A DNA stretch of 64,000 nucleotides from NCBI GenBank assembly GCA_002633005.1, contig NMRA01000174.1, positions 434,859 to 498,858 on the forward strand, given 5' to 3'. The notes below the pieces were generated by a model, which saw nothing but the letters and a program-made list of their open reading frames with translations, was not told the DNA's origin and did not search any database. Of this stretch, positions 38,476 to 53,400 are shown piece by piece (the first letter of the stretch is position 1; each line of letters starts with the position of its first letter). Both the position numbers and the translations under genes were made by a program. This DNA is from Phoronis australis (Eukaryota > Phoronida > Phoronidae).

Positions 38476-41400
38476 CTGAAAAGGTACAAACATGGATATA
38501 TACATCACATCAAAACCTCAAAATAATTTGCATAATTATATTTCGCTGTGCTTAAATGACTAGGAATGAAAATTGAATTGGAGCTTTTACTCTCAATACA
38601 TTGGTATCCTAATATTCTTTACTGTTATACGTTTCTATTTCCATTACCACCGACAACATTGAACACATTAGGGTCTCAAGAAAACGCTATGGAGTTTATT
38701 GGGGTTGGCCAATCCAAAAATTGCAGATTCAAAAATGGTGCATGTACACATTGCCTGACTTGAGTTGCCGGCTCTTTTGGCAACAATTCAAGACTGGATG
38801 AGCGTGGTAATGGTTTTAAATCCCAAAGCGCTTCCTAAACAGGGGCAAAATGTACATATTTTTGCATCACCTTAAATCAATGTATTGGATTGCTTTAACC
38901 TAAACAAGGGGTACAATTACATGATTTTCAAGAGTGTGCAAAATATGACTGATAAGTTGTAATTAATAAACACAATTTGAATTGAACGGGACTTGATTGT
39001 CCTTTCTTTCAAAAGCCTTTCTGACATTAGTTAAAGCAATATGGATCCTATAAACCCTAAGTATTAATATTCACAACGGAAAATCACTGTCAATATGCTA
39101 AGGTGAAATCACTGTATGGGATTCAAAACTTTGCAATATGACAGCAGTTGATAGAAAATGTAGCTTTAAAAGAATATAAGACAAAAATTGTTTAAATTCT
39201 GAATTAAAAATATGTTATTGGTAAAAACATGACACCACATTACCTTGAATCAAATACTTTAGAGTGAGTCCTTTCGAGGCAATGTATTCTTTATACGTAT
39301 TCTTGACGTCAAAAATCATCAAAGCATCCATTGAAACACCAGACCCTGTATCAACCTATGATATCAATTAGATGACAATCAACACTGAAACAAGCACCCA
39401 ACACTCAATCCATAATAAGTGACTGACAAATGGACAAATTTCAAAATTCCAGTAAAAATAAAATAAAATAAAATAAAATAAAAATTGTATGTGTATGAAA
39501 GTGTTTTCTTTTCTAACTGAGACAAGTTACAAAACTTGAAAGTTTCCTACATCATCTAAGAACTCAGAAACAACAGAAACAGTTATTGCACACAACATGG
39601 CGCTGAAGTAAACATTTATTTTGTCAAATTTCTCAATAAGAACAAAGATTAATAAAATTTCCCTTTATCATTAGCTTAAAATGCAATATGGCAAACTTCC
39701 TAAAATTTGCAACAAGGCAAATACAGCCTATGAAAAATCCAAAAATAACACAATGTTCACAATTATTCCTGTGCCAAATCAGCGAAGAGCTACCACAGTT
39801 TATATAGTTGCAACAGTTGAAATCATCATCTTAAGAAGAAGTTAATGCCAAGCACACAATTGTGTCAAAAGACTTCTTGGTCTTGGGGTACGTTCATGAA
39901 AAGTGACTGAAGTCTTAAGTCAAATCTTTGGTCAGGCACTGCCACTTCAAAATTACCGAATAAAGGTTTTACCATGTAATCATTATCACAATCTAGAAAT
40001 AATTCATACAAATTATCTCAGTAACTAATAGTTATGTGTAACTTTTCGGAAACTTAGTACTTTTACTAATTAAAAGAGATCTTTAATGATTTTTCACGAA
40101 CAGTTGAGTGGAGCGAAAGACCAAATTTCTGATTTAAAGTCTTGAGGTCCAAGACCACAGTTCGGGCCCTAAACATGAAGAAAATGGGGTGGGTGAGGTT
40201 TGACAGCAATTTTATGGAGTAAATGGGAAGTGATTGTCATGAATGGTATTAAGTACTTCCTTGAAGTTGTTTCGAGTGATTGGAGTCCAGAAATTTGGCC
40301 ACTGCTTGTGTCTGCCCAGATACAGACATCCCATCCTCTTCAAAGCACATCCTTGTTCAGTATTGAATTTTTGGTACGAATCCAGGCACCCTTCAGACAA
40401 TTGGAAAGTGTCAAAAATCTGGCTAGTAATGACTTTTTTTAACCTCAATTTCTGGAATCTAGAGTGCATGAGCATTAGAATTCTTGCTTCCTCTCTTGCA
40501 CTGGGGCAGTTGTGAATTTGTGATTTTGAGAAGAAAAAAGCGAAAATTGTAATTCGTTAGTCAATTTTTGGCATCTCATTTTTTGTCTGATAGATGAAGC
40601 AAGGCAACAGGACATGGCTTTGTTGAATTTCTTCATCATTAAGACACCCCATGGCATGTACTTTTTATCAGTTATACCTTTTTTCAGGTGTCTTGAGACA
40701 GGGTGCAATTAAACAAGGGTTTTCATTGACCCTGACCACTGATAACGTTAAAATCAGCCACTCGAACTGTGGTCTGAGTCAGTTTTTGTGAAGCGTAACC
40801 CCTGATGACTGTGCTGTGCTCCTTACCACAAAACTCTTGTTGAAGTCACAGACTGTTTCCGGTTTCATTCTCGAAGACTTTCCAAGAACTTTTCCTTGAG
40901 ACAGTTTTTGAATTCTTTGTTCAGCAGGACGACTGCAGAAGGTAACCATGCATAAAGTTACAAGAAGCATCTTGAAGTCATTAAAAACTTGCACTTTCCA
41001 AAGAGGAAATTTATCTGGTAAAATTTACCACAAAAACTTGATGCACAGATGAGTGATGCTTCACGTGTAATAACATGACAACAATGTCATTGCTTTAAAA
41101 AAAATTGTATCTCACTGAAAACACTAACTGGCCTACCTGTCCAGTGGGGGTCTGTTGTAAGTAATCTGACAATTTACACACACCTAGAGAATGCACATAA
41201 CCTGATTACAAAAAGGAACAAACACTCACCTGTCTAGTCTGATTTTACAATACAGGTCCCCCTTCAGGTTATGAATGCCTCTAGCTTTCAACAGTTTTCC
41301 AACAACATAGTAGTATTTTTCTTCTGTAATGTTGAGGCTCAAATCTAAAACATAATATTCAAAAGTCTTAAAGTAAAGAACAATGAAAAGATGTACTGGG

Positions 41401-44400
41401 CATTTTAACCACTTTAATCAGTAAACAATGTCATGACAACTTTTAAAACAAAGAAAACATCTTAACTGAAGATAATCAGAAAAATCTTATTTAGTCTTTC
41501 AATAAGTTATCGGGTATCAAGTGCAGAATAGTCTTAACTACCAGAACATAATGCAAGTCAAGAGAATGACAGACATGATTAATAACCATCCAATGTACAA
41601 TATTACAAATAAACATAAAAAAATCAATGAAACATCTAATGAAAAATCTGAGACAGGGTTTTCGTATTGAATGATCGTGCTGTCTGAAAATTCAAACAAC
41701 AGGAAAATATGTGGGCCCTTTTCAAAGAAATCGTGTTTTGAAGTTTATAGGCTGACCCAAACAATGAACAAAGAAAAATGGCATTTTGTGTTATCTGTAA
41801 CCCACTCAACATTTCTCCATCGCATTATCATTCAAACTGATCTTGGTGGCTGTGACAGCTAATGAAATGTGCTTAAAGACACTTCTATATAGGTCATTTT
41901 TTTTCAATAGTTACGAAAACTTGATAAGACTGGACCAATTAATCAGCGTTTTTGTGCCCTTGCCGGCCTCAGAGAAATGAGTTGTTGCGTCACGTGACCA
42001 TCAGAGGTGGTGCTTATAAAATTAGGTCACCTCGCATAGCAGTGAGTCAGTGAAAGTGATTGAAAGTGCAGAAATATTGCCGAGGAAACGCCCCCGTGAA
42101 AGACAAGACAAAATTTAGAACTGGTTCAGAGAGAAGTATGCGATAAAATTTCTGAACTCGGGTAAGAGGTGTGTTGAATTTTGTCAGTAGCTGAGTAATT
42201 TATTTACAGTTTGCTAAGCTGTGCTACAGAGACTGACGGTAGGGCCGACAAGTGCTTTCACGCGTTGCAATTTCTAAAAATAAACTCACAATCTTAAATT
42301 TACGGTTTGAGTATCATCTAAGATCTATTCTGAATACTAGGTATCACGGAGGGCAATACTTTACTGCACACAAGTCATCTACAGAGTTCTAAATAGTGAT
42401 ATTTATAATCACTGAGTGAAGTTGCATGACTTCAATAATGATTGTCGGGATTTACGGCGGGTTATTGAACCTACTGATAAACACTAGGGCTTTGAGTTGT
42501 GGAACAAATTTGGCACACAATATGATTTAACTGACACATTGCAGGTAAGTTTCATGTTCTAGGAGGGGCCTGCGAAAAAACGGTGATTTTAAATAGAAAA
42601 ATACAGTTGTAAGGGCAAAATGAAAAAAATTTGAAATCCTCCCAAACTTTGTTATGAATAAAAGAAATATATCAAAACCAACAAAATTTACTGAGACAGA
42701 GGTACACGTATCCTTGAGGCGCTAGGTCGATAGAGTGGCAGATGTCAAAAACTCAAAAATAACAAAAATGGCCATACAGTGCATGGAATACATCCGAAAA
42801 TAGGAAGGTGTCATTGTCTATATCATAGAAACCATGTTTCATGAATATTCGTCAGGGAACTCCAAAGAAGAGGAAAACATACAAAATAAAATTGCCACAA
42901 GAGCTTGGTAGTTGGTTCCGTCCAAAAGTCATCAATCATGGTCATTTCCCAGAAATACAACTGTCAAATTTGAAAAAGATTCTGCAAGTTTAGGAGATAC
43001 AGCCACAGATGCCAATCAACTACCAAACGGGACTGCCACAGAAGTCAGAGCTGTCTGAAAACTTACTCATGCCGTCCCATTCATTATAAAAACATATCTA
43101 CATAATTTCACGAGTATCCATCAAGGGTTTTAGGAGATACAGCAGCGGATGCTGGAAGGACAGACTGGGATAACAGCAGCAGCTCCACACTATATATATG
43201 TGGATGCATAAAATGTTTTTTGGCTTTGCAACCAATAATATCCCTTTAAAAAGTTTGGGGATACCATTAATGTCCTATAAGGTACACATTTTTAAAACGC
43301 TAATAACACTATTACACAAATAATTCAGTCATAATGATAGTAATAACGATTGTTACGACAAAAATAATGACAATGTAAAAGCTCATTATTTTGTCTAGAG
43401 TTGTTACTTAACCACTTACTGGAACCCTTGTCAGCTGAGACACTGTGCGTAGACCCCAGTGAACTCAATCTGCAAACAAACGGAATATGAATAAATACAC
43501 AACACTCCGATAAACAACCAATAGAATTTAAATCATAGTTTCACCTTAACAATAGTTTCAAAATAAAGAAGATTTCACACAAACTAACTTTCAGAATAGT
43601 CTGTTCATGTCTGGTTGCCACCTGAGCCTGCAAACAACAAGGTGTCTCCTTGAGTATTAATATTGAATCTTTTTCTTAATTTTTATTGATTCAATTTATA
43701 GATATTATAGTGATACATATGCAAATTAATATACCAGAACAAATCATACGGTTGCTACATCATAATTAAGCTTTATTATAAACTATCGACATTATTTACA
43801 AGTATTTCCTCACACTGATAAGCAAAAGCAAACCAACAGCCAAGCAATCACAAAACATCTTACGAGTCAGACTTCTTCATAGCCCAATCTTCCCTGTTTG
43901 ATCTGTGCAGTTCACTCCCAGACAGGCGAGGTCGTCTTTGGCTGACTTTTTGAACATTTGGTTCTGAGCCAGCTCTCCGCATTTGAGAGGTGCCACTACG
44001 ACGTTTAGGTTGAATTGCCTTTTCGTACGCAATATTGATTCGATGAGCAATAGGATCATCTAACTAAAAATTCAACAACCCATATTTTTGTAATAGATTC
44101 ACCTTTATTTTGCATTTCTTTACACCAAAAACATGAAACAGCAGTCAATTGAAACCAGAAAAAATAAGAAAAAAAATCAGTTTCTCAACTCTACGTTTAG
44201 TCATTAACAAAACAAAAACACAGAAGAGAATGTTTCAAATCATATGATAACCCTATGGACAAATATCTCACATTCAACGCTTCAACAACATATCAGTAGC
44301 AGAAAACAAATGAAAACATTAGGAACAATAACCATACCTGAACATCATCAAGGTTGGTTTCCATCACTCTCTTATTCCATAGTTTCCCAGATCTGGGAGA

Positions 44401-47400
44401 GTCTACTGCCGATGACGATGTGGGGGACATAGCCTCTGCTCTTAGGTTTTGCCTCGAGTTTTCGACAGAGCGCGACAAGTGACCTCTCCTGGCAGACTCC
44501 AAGTCACGTTCGGGTGCATCTTGGAAACAATTCTCGGCCAACATAGCTTTCCTGGTTGAAAGCAGGTCAAATTCAGGCGATGTCATGCTACGTTCTAGAG
44601 GCGATTTGCGCGTCCGTGTACGCGGGAGAGATCTATGTTCAGGTAGACTTGTAGACAAGCTAGGTGATTGAGGATTGAGACCCAGACTGCCATCTGTCGA
44701 ATCATCGAAGGATACACCACGGCTTTGGCTGTACCTACGCCTCAGTTCTGCCACATATGGCGGCGACATTATGTCCGTGTTTGACAGACGCACCATGTTG
44801 GTTGTTGTTGGCAATGGTGGCGGTGATGTGGCGTTACCAACAGATGATTTGAGGTCGTGATCTGGAAGCAATTTGATGGGCTCACTTAAGTTAGAGCCAC
44901 TACTGCTTGACCTCTTGTTGATATTATTATTATCATTGCCCCTTTTGTCTCTGTCTTTATCAGCACCAGACTGCCTGCGCTTGCGAGATTTGGAATTTGC
45001 AAAGGAAGATTTAACTGGTGTGCTGACATTGGATCCCACATCACCATCGAAGACAGAATCGGAGCTCTCTTGTCGACTGGTTCGGCGCTTAGTTGGAGCA
45101 GTCACTTCACCCTGTTGCTGGACACTAGAGGTCAGGTCAGGGGTGACCTTGATCGAGCACTGAAGGTGCCCTGAGGGTACACCTTGCAGCTGGAACCAGT
45201 GAGGACTACCCTGAAAGAAAGAAGAGAAATGTTTCAGTTCCGCAGTCAGGGTAATTTTCTATTGCTAAATTTGAAAACATACAATGAAAGAAAAACAGTG
45301 GAAAAAAGTTGAATATCAATTTATCGTGATGGATACAAGTAAACAACTGAAACTGAGTTAATAAACATATTGAATAGTAACAAACAACCAAAAAAGAACA
45401 AAAGGAATTATTTGTAAACTTACTTAAATTTAAACTTCAGCTACTGTTTCTTTGGTATAATGAAGATAAGAAAAAAACTCAACTTTTTCATAGAAATTAA
45501 AAAGAATAATCATACCTGAGACGATATTTTTTGAATTTCATCAATTCCCAGAGTGACAGAGCCCAAGAAATCTTTAACAAACAGCCGGTCTCGGTCCCAT
45601 ATGATCTGAAAAGACAAGCAAGAATTCGAGAAGTTCAAAATTGTTCTAAATAGAAAATACATCCTTCATCACAAATAAATCATACATCAAAATAATCAGC
45701 AACTTTGAAAAATGTGTTTGAATTTTTTTGTCAACATAAGACAGACGAATGACTTTGAAACGTTTCATGTTTTCACCTTTTCTGAAGATGATGATCACTC
45801 AATTTCCGCAAAATATTCCCAAAATTTTCAAATGAAAAAATTTCACTTTCAAATTCCATACAGTGTATAATAAGGTCCCCAAAATCTACTGGCGGTTGGC
45901 ATTGCCCCACCAATATCAAGTTCTTTACCTTCTTTAGATATCACACCAACAATATTTTTCCCCAAGTCAAAACTTAATTTTCTTGCTGTGGAAACGAGGT
46001 CAACGTGACAAAACCAACTGTGGTGACCTTTAACATCTCAGTACAAAATACGACCATAACCTCCCTTCTTGAGATATTGTGCTGACATATTTTTCCAAAA
46101 AATTGATTTTCTCCATTTGATCTAGAAAATGATATCAAGGTCATCACAATCGACTAGTGCATAGAGTCGCCTCATCTTGGTGCAAAATATGAACACTTTC
46201 TAAATCTCCTTCCTTGAGACATGGTGTTAACATTTTCCCCAAGTCAAAACCTGATGTTCTCAATATGACCTTGAAAGTGATTCAAGGTCACCAAAATCAA
46301 CTAGTAACTGGAACTGCCCCACAAAACATGAACAAAATTTAAAGCTTTGATCTTAAGACATCGCACCAACAACATTGTTAGCACAAAGCCGGGGACAAAA
46401 CTTCCCACTGAGGTCAAAATCCGCTTAAACTCACACAGACACTCGGCATATGAGGATTGGTTCTCTTTAACTGCATCAGTGAACACTTCTTAGCCATGTT
46501 TTACAACAGACGTGTTGTGAAAAACAAGACAGGGATTAGTTTGTTGTAAGTGTAGAGATTATTACATAGTATTGAGCAAGAAAGCCAGTTATGAAAGTGC
46601 TTGGCCCGTACTTCACACCCTTACTACTTAGGCTCACCCATACTTCACACCCTTACTACTTAGGCTCACCCATATTTCACTACAAGGTCTACTCCAAACA
46701 GTGCATAAGGCAACGCTTGGAAATCAGCATGAAGAGGTTGAATTTGGCCACAAAACTGACTGGTGTTTTGAAACGTGTTTATTGTCCGCGACCATGCTTG
46801 GCATAAAATGACCTGCTGAGACAAGCCAAATTGTTAAGCAGTATAATTCATAGCAAGTTCTAAACAGGACCGCTGTCAGGTCAAATTTGATAAAGGAGCG
46901 GACCACTTTCATAACACAGTAAGTGGTCAGAACCAAAACTGAGGTTTGTAGCAGCTCCAACCGGGTAACATCAAAACACACAGGAACACGACACAAAACT
47001 TACAAGCTCCAAGAAATCCTCATCGCTGGGCATTACCATGGTGACATTTTCTTCCCACACTGGTGCAACGGTGCTGCATTTTGTGGTGGTTCTAAACTTC
47101 ACCTCTGGTCCTATCTTGATTTCACAGTAAGGATCACTGAAACCTGGAAACAAAAATTTGTGGCATATTTAAACACAACAAGACTGTGAAACAGTGTAAT
47201 GAATAAATTAGAACATCTCCAATTGACAGTTTTCAGTAATTTTTTAAAAAGTTGATTATTTAAAATCTATTTCAAAAACAAAACAATTTAATAGGCTTTA
47301 CTTAGATACTGTAAATTAAAAATGAAAAAGGACATAAAACATGAGGAATAAGTTGAAAGGTAATCAAAGTAATTAACTTCCACTACTTAAAAACATCCAA

Positions 47401-50400
47401 CAGATTATACATAAAATAATACACCATAGGTTGTATATGCAGGCATAAGAATAGTTAAAATAACAGTAGATATATATAACATTGGAATCCTATGAGCTAT
47501 TGAGCAGAAAGTCTTTCTCCTTTCATTATACTGATCAACTTGCATCTGGTCTTACCACTTGGTTTCGTAGATATCAGGTCCTTGGCTCTCAGTATGGCAA
47601 AGTCCACTAGTGGAGGGGTGACCCCATCTATATTGAATATAGTTGCAACAGTGTAGAGACTAACTGAAGTTCGTGACTAATACACGGATAAGCAATGCAT
47701 TTCCTGAATCATTATTCAAAAGTACATGCAATAACACCTGACAACCAAGCATGAAAACATTTTTTCATTTTCTTTCTGGACCAATAAATATTTTTTACCA
47801 TAATTTTAAGGGATCAGTTACAGCAATTCCGACAAATGCAGTAGACGTTCAAGAAAAAAATACATTCATATTGCAATAAAATATAAAGAACAGACACAAC
47901 TATGACATATTTAAAACAACCAGGGAGACGCCTACATGTTAAAAGTTGATCAAACGATGTTGTCAGCCCTTGGGCACCACTGAGAAAGAGCAGTTTAACG
48001 AAAGGTGTCTGCCACTCAGACTATATACCAACATAGGCATCTCTCTGTGGCTATTTGAAGTATGCAAGCAGTCAAATACAGAATGACACCCTGACATTTG
48101 TGTTTAGGATAGGAAGATTTCATGTGAAACGCAGCAGTTTCTAGCATATGCAGTTGACTTTGTATTTCACAATATGAATGAATTTGTTTGGCTTTATGCC
48201 AATACATTCCGCCACCCACCTCTAAAGCCACTGTCCACAGTTGCGCTGTCTGAACTGGCCTGGCTCATCTGACTTGGCAGTTTCCTTTTGGCCTGAAATC
48301 ATGCAAAGATTCCATAATAACAACATACACTACACCCGTAACTGCTTCAGTCAGTTAAACGTTAATTAACTGAAATAGGTCGTACCTTGTGTGCGATTGC
48401 ATGACTTCGTATAATGCAGGCAATTATTTTGCTTATACTGTAAAATTTCCTGAACTTAGAATGGTGCCAAAGTCCTTAAAGTGCTACCTGCAGACTATTC
48501 ACTGTTTGCGAGTAAAGTGAATGTCATCTATTAAGACAATGATTTGAGAAGACTTCACAAATAACTCAAAGATTAACGGTTTAGATTTTAAAGTGATTTT
48601 ATTTATGTGCTGTTGTTACAACACCAACTCTAAAAATAAAACACAGTTGAGTTGTGCATCATTGGCCGACACAAACCAGTTCGAACCATATTAGTGATGA
48701 GTATGTCTGGAAGAAGCAACCCCGTGGGAGATTCCAATGAAAATTAAGATGACTGTATTTGACTGATATGCTATTGAACAACACAATTCCACAGTGACTC
48801 CATTAGGTGTAAAAATGGAAAGTAGCGCAAAACTTCTCTGTTGCCCATGGCCAGTGAGGTTTCCTTTCATCTTACACAGATACTGATTTTCCCTCAGTTA
48901 TCCTCAGTGTTAGTAAGAGAGTAGCATGCTGAGCGTATTGGGTTTGTAGACTCAGGTTACAAACCACACAGCTGCCTGGGTGAACCAAATATTGTTTTGG
49001 GTTGTTTTCACTTTTCTATGTTAAAAAGTACGTCCGCATATTTGTCTTAATTACGGAAAACTTTCAAACTGAAGCACAACTATTGGTCTAGGACAATTTA
49101 CGGTATTTTGATGTGACCAGTTTTATAGTACATGTACTGCTCTGTGGAAGGTCCTGCAGTTAGACACTGTTCCAAAACAAATGGTCTGATATGGGTTAAT
49201 GCTGACCTAACTGATATAGTTTGAACCCATCATTAGAGGGTAATCTTACATAACCAGATTGGTGAGACAACTGTCTCACACACATTTTGCATTTCAATAT
49301 TTTGCCTAATGCACTACTCGCTGACTCCATTGTGGTCTTCTTGTGATGTAATAGATCAAATGACAAATCATATACACATTTCACAATTTTATGATTGTAC
49401 TGACATTATGAAGATGCAAGTAGCAATTAGAGGTAAAAAAATCTTAGAAACTCATATTACAAACCTAATACCTATGAAATTGTAGAATTAAAACTCGGCA
49501 GTCTTAGAAACTTTAAAATGACTGTAGCATCACATTTCAATTGTGTAAACATTGTAAAACAAGAAAATCACCATAATTTAAATGATGTCATTTTCTAAAG
49601 TTTGGGAAACTAAAGTTGTTAATTTCAAAACAAAAGTTTCAGTTAAAACAAAAACGTTAAACAATTTATGCCCATGTGAGTGCATATCGGAAATAATGAT
49701 TTTTTTCTTTAAAATATGATCTTCAAGTGTTTTGCATATAGTCCCATTTCAGATATAGGTGCAGCTTCACACATAGGCGCATGGGCCAAAATTCGTGAAT
49801 TTACAGTATACGCAGAACTACCTTTGCACTGGAAGGTCGCTCACTCGGAAAATTGTTGAGAATGAACTCTTCCATCAAGAGAAAATGTTTGTCTGCAAAA
49901 CAAAACGCAGTGAAATTTCAGTAACAAACCGAAACGAGTTTCTGAGAATAAATATTAGTTATTACAGATCTCATTATCTTGCCACACGTTGGTCGCATTC
50001 CATGAACAAAAATTGAACAGCTTCTTTGAATCTTAATTACACGGAAGTATAATTGTGTATGTAAACACTCATGATCATAACTATGTGCTGGTTTTCTATG
50101 AACATAATGACCATAAAGTTTCATTCCAAACATAATATTTCACACGATGATGCAAAACTTACGAAGAGCAATCTTAAATACAAACTTTATTATCATATTA
50201 GCGTTCAAAATCTACGGAAAATTTCAAATATTACACGGGCCAAGTTTTGCTCAGTCCCTAAAAAAACCCGAGACTTGAATAATTACTCAGAGACATTTCT
50301 TATGTTTTGAAGAATACCAAAAGGAATTCGACCGGAAGTACTAGAAATCTTGAGTATCAATTCAGCTTTCCGATTAGTAATTAAGAATTAGTGCGACTGC

Positions 50401-53400
50401 ACATAATTCCTGAGTAAAATCTTGAGCACAGTTCGGAAAGTTGCTTAAAAATTCCAAGACAACAATGTGGCAACTTGAAAAAGTACCTTACATATATATT
50501 TGAAGCTTTACATTCATAACATATCCTATTACAAACTGTGACTTCGTAATAATGGAATTATCATCAGTATGAGTAAATGAAAAATCATTTATAAAGTATA
50601 GGCTTCCATTTTTAATTTGAGAAATCAGGAGACGACAAAGGATTCTTTCACACCTGCCGTAGTAGGAAACTTCAAGTTCATTGACCAGATTGCAGAGACA
50701 CTGACACCCACTTTTGTTTTATCACACCAAAGACTTTCATAGCCACTGAAGAATAGTTCTCCAGTCTGGTTTATCCTGAAGGGACTTGAGTTAAGTTTAG
50801 TGGTCGCAATTTCTCAAGCATTACTCAAGTAAGTAGTTTGGAGTAAAATGTTTTGTGTAATTTAAGGGTTTGAGTAAAGTTTGATGGTCACGGGTCCACC
50901 TATCATATAAATTGGCATTGGTAGTACCGCAGTCATCAGAAATGTCAGATGTCCTGTGCCGTGCACACTGCCCTCTACCACACAAAACATAACTGATCAT
51001 AGATCACTGCAACTGCACCTGGCTTGGACAGTGCCAGGACCGGCCTGAACACTAATGAGACAATCAGAGAACCACACATTGGGTTGGTGTCTGCTGTAAT
51101 CACATGGCGCTGGACAGGAACAGCCTTCTCTACAATCTTAGGCTCATTCTGCAAAAGCAACATTCAACACGTAATATTTTACTGCTCATCATGTTTGATA
51201 TAATTTATTTTAGGAGCTGTTTCTGCATTGCATTTAACAACTTTACAGCTTCTAAGAGGCCTGCAATTTATCAATTTCAAATTTCAGAAGTGCTCCAGAC
51301 CTGGCTTGCATTAAAAACTGATATTTATCAGAGTCCGGCCATTTACAAATTATTGCATTTGACAANNNNNNNNNNNNNNNNNNNNNNNNNNNNNNNNNNN
51401 NNNNNNNNNNNNNNNNNNNNNNNNNNNNNNNNNNNNNNNNNNNNNNNNNNNNNNNNNNNNNNNNNNNNNNNNNNNNNNNNNNNNNNNNNNNNNNNNNNNN
51501 NNNNNNNNNNNNNNNNNNNNNNNNNNNNNNNNNNNNNNNNNNNNNNNNNNNNNNNNNNNNNNNNNNNNNNNNNNNNNNNNNNNNNNNNNNNNNNNNNNNN
51601 NNNNNNNNNNNNNNNNNNNNNNNNNNNNNNNNNNNNNNNNNNNNNNNNNNNNNNNNNNNNNNNNNNNNNNNNNNNNNNNNNNNNNNNNNNNNNNNNNNNN
51701 NNNNNNNNNNNNNNNNNNNNNNNNNNNNNNNNNNNNNNNNNNNNNNNNNNNNNNNNNNNNNNNNNNNNNNNNNNNNNNNNNNNNNNNNNNNNNNNNNNNN
51801 NNNNNNNNNNNNNNNNNNNNNNNNNNNNNNNNNNNNNNNNNNNNNNNNNNNNNNNNNNNNNNNNNNNNNNNNNNNNNNNNNNNNNNNNNNNNNNNNNNNN
51901 NNNNNNNNNNNNNNNNNNNNNNNNNNNNNNNNNNNNNNNNNNNNNNNNNNNNNNNNNNNNNNNNNNNNNNNNNNNNNNNNNNNNNNNNNNNNNNNNNNNN
52001 NNNNNNNNNNNNNNNNNNNNNNNNNNNNNNNNNNNNNNNNNNNNNNNNNNNNNNNNNNNNNNNNNNNNNNNNNNNNNNNNNNNTAGTCCACTCCAAAGTC
52101 ACGTCAAGCATGATTTCATATGTTTGTGAGCATTGGAGACCTGGCTTACAATAAATTGGATACCTCGCTTCTATTCGGGACTCATTGTTTCATTAATTTC
52201 AGCATACTTTATCCTCAGCTTCTATTAGAAAACCAACTTGTGTATTGGAAGCTTTACGGAAAAATAACTTAAAAATAATCTCAAAACTCAGTGGCTCCAT
52301 GCAATGAAATTTGCAAAGGTCTCGATTACAAACCCATTACAGGTAAGAAAGAATTATTAGTCTTCACACACAACATGTGTTGGTCATATCATGCATATGA
52401 AGACTACATGTCAAGGCAGTGATTCATAACACACAATAATATACCAATACAGGTAAGTTAAACACAAAGACCTTCTTACCCAAGACAGCTTAACGTGAGC
52501 CACACCCAACATGTTGGAGTCTGAGGCGGGCAGTCCATCATTATGGTGTATCACTACCGTGAGTAGACACTGGAAGAAGAGTATAGTTCGTTTGCATCAA
52601 AGGAGATGTAGTGAAGTTAAAGATGCAAAACTAAGTCTCCATTTAGGCATGACAATAGCACGAAACAAATAACTAGAGGCTTTGGGTGAAAATATATCAC
52701 AGTATAAAAAGAAACAACAGGACTGTAGGTACTCCCAATATTTCCATGCAAAGTGCCTAGTAATTCATTTCAAACAGAGAACAGACACAGGCATCCAGAA
52801 AAACACTTTGACTCGTCACAGATCATTTCAGAAATGCACCCAATGTCACTGGCACTCACTGATTGCCAGTCAAACCTGTTCTGGTATTTTTGCGTGTTTT
52901 GGAATTTTCCGCGTATTGTACCTGTAGCCATCCTGGCAGCTATTCTCTGAATAAAACTTGACAGTTGGTGGATGTTTTACCGCCAAAACACTTCGCTACA
53001 TTTTAGAAAAGTTGTTATCTTCATTCAAACTCTAATTGTGTTTGTCAGTGCGAGATCTTTCAGTAGGATTAAATACTTACCATTAACAATAACTTTTATA
53101 TTCCCTTTTGCCAAAAACACATTCCAACAATTCAAGTTTACACTGCTAAACAGCTCTGAGACTTTCTAATTAGTTATATCCACAAAAATTACAAAGCCTT
53201 CCATTAACCACAATGTTGAACTTTTGAAGCATCACGAAATACCAAAATAAATTCCTAAAAAGTCATGTTATCCGACAACTTAGGAATGTTTTCAATCAAC
53301 ACTACACTGTTGTTGAAGAGGACACTACAATACCTTAGTGTAGTCGGGCACAATAAACTCAGACAGGCAGCCCCAGTTAGGTTTTATTGTATTGGGTACA

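Noticed and set aside
40212-40708. Minus-strand frames with LGRHKQWPNFW and ITRNNFKEV
   Set aside because: Considered as a C2 exon or a transposase fragment. The C2-4 frame closes without it (40827 to 39355), and the similarity is too weak for a transposon call.
43580-43630. Possible small exon with acceptor TTTGCAG and donor GTTAGT
   Set aside because: In the phase left by 43864 it meets a stop codon, while 43864 joins 43469 directly.
43877-44059. Minus-strand frame starting MILLLIESILRTKRQF
   Set aside because: It overlaps the linker exon 44063-43864 in a different frame; the phase set by neighbouring exons supports the other reading.
51104-52129. Long open frames on both strands across 51.1-52.1 kb
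   Set aside because: They consist mostly of N residues from the assembly gap.
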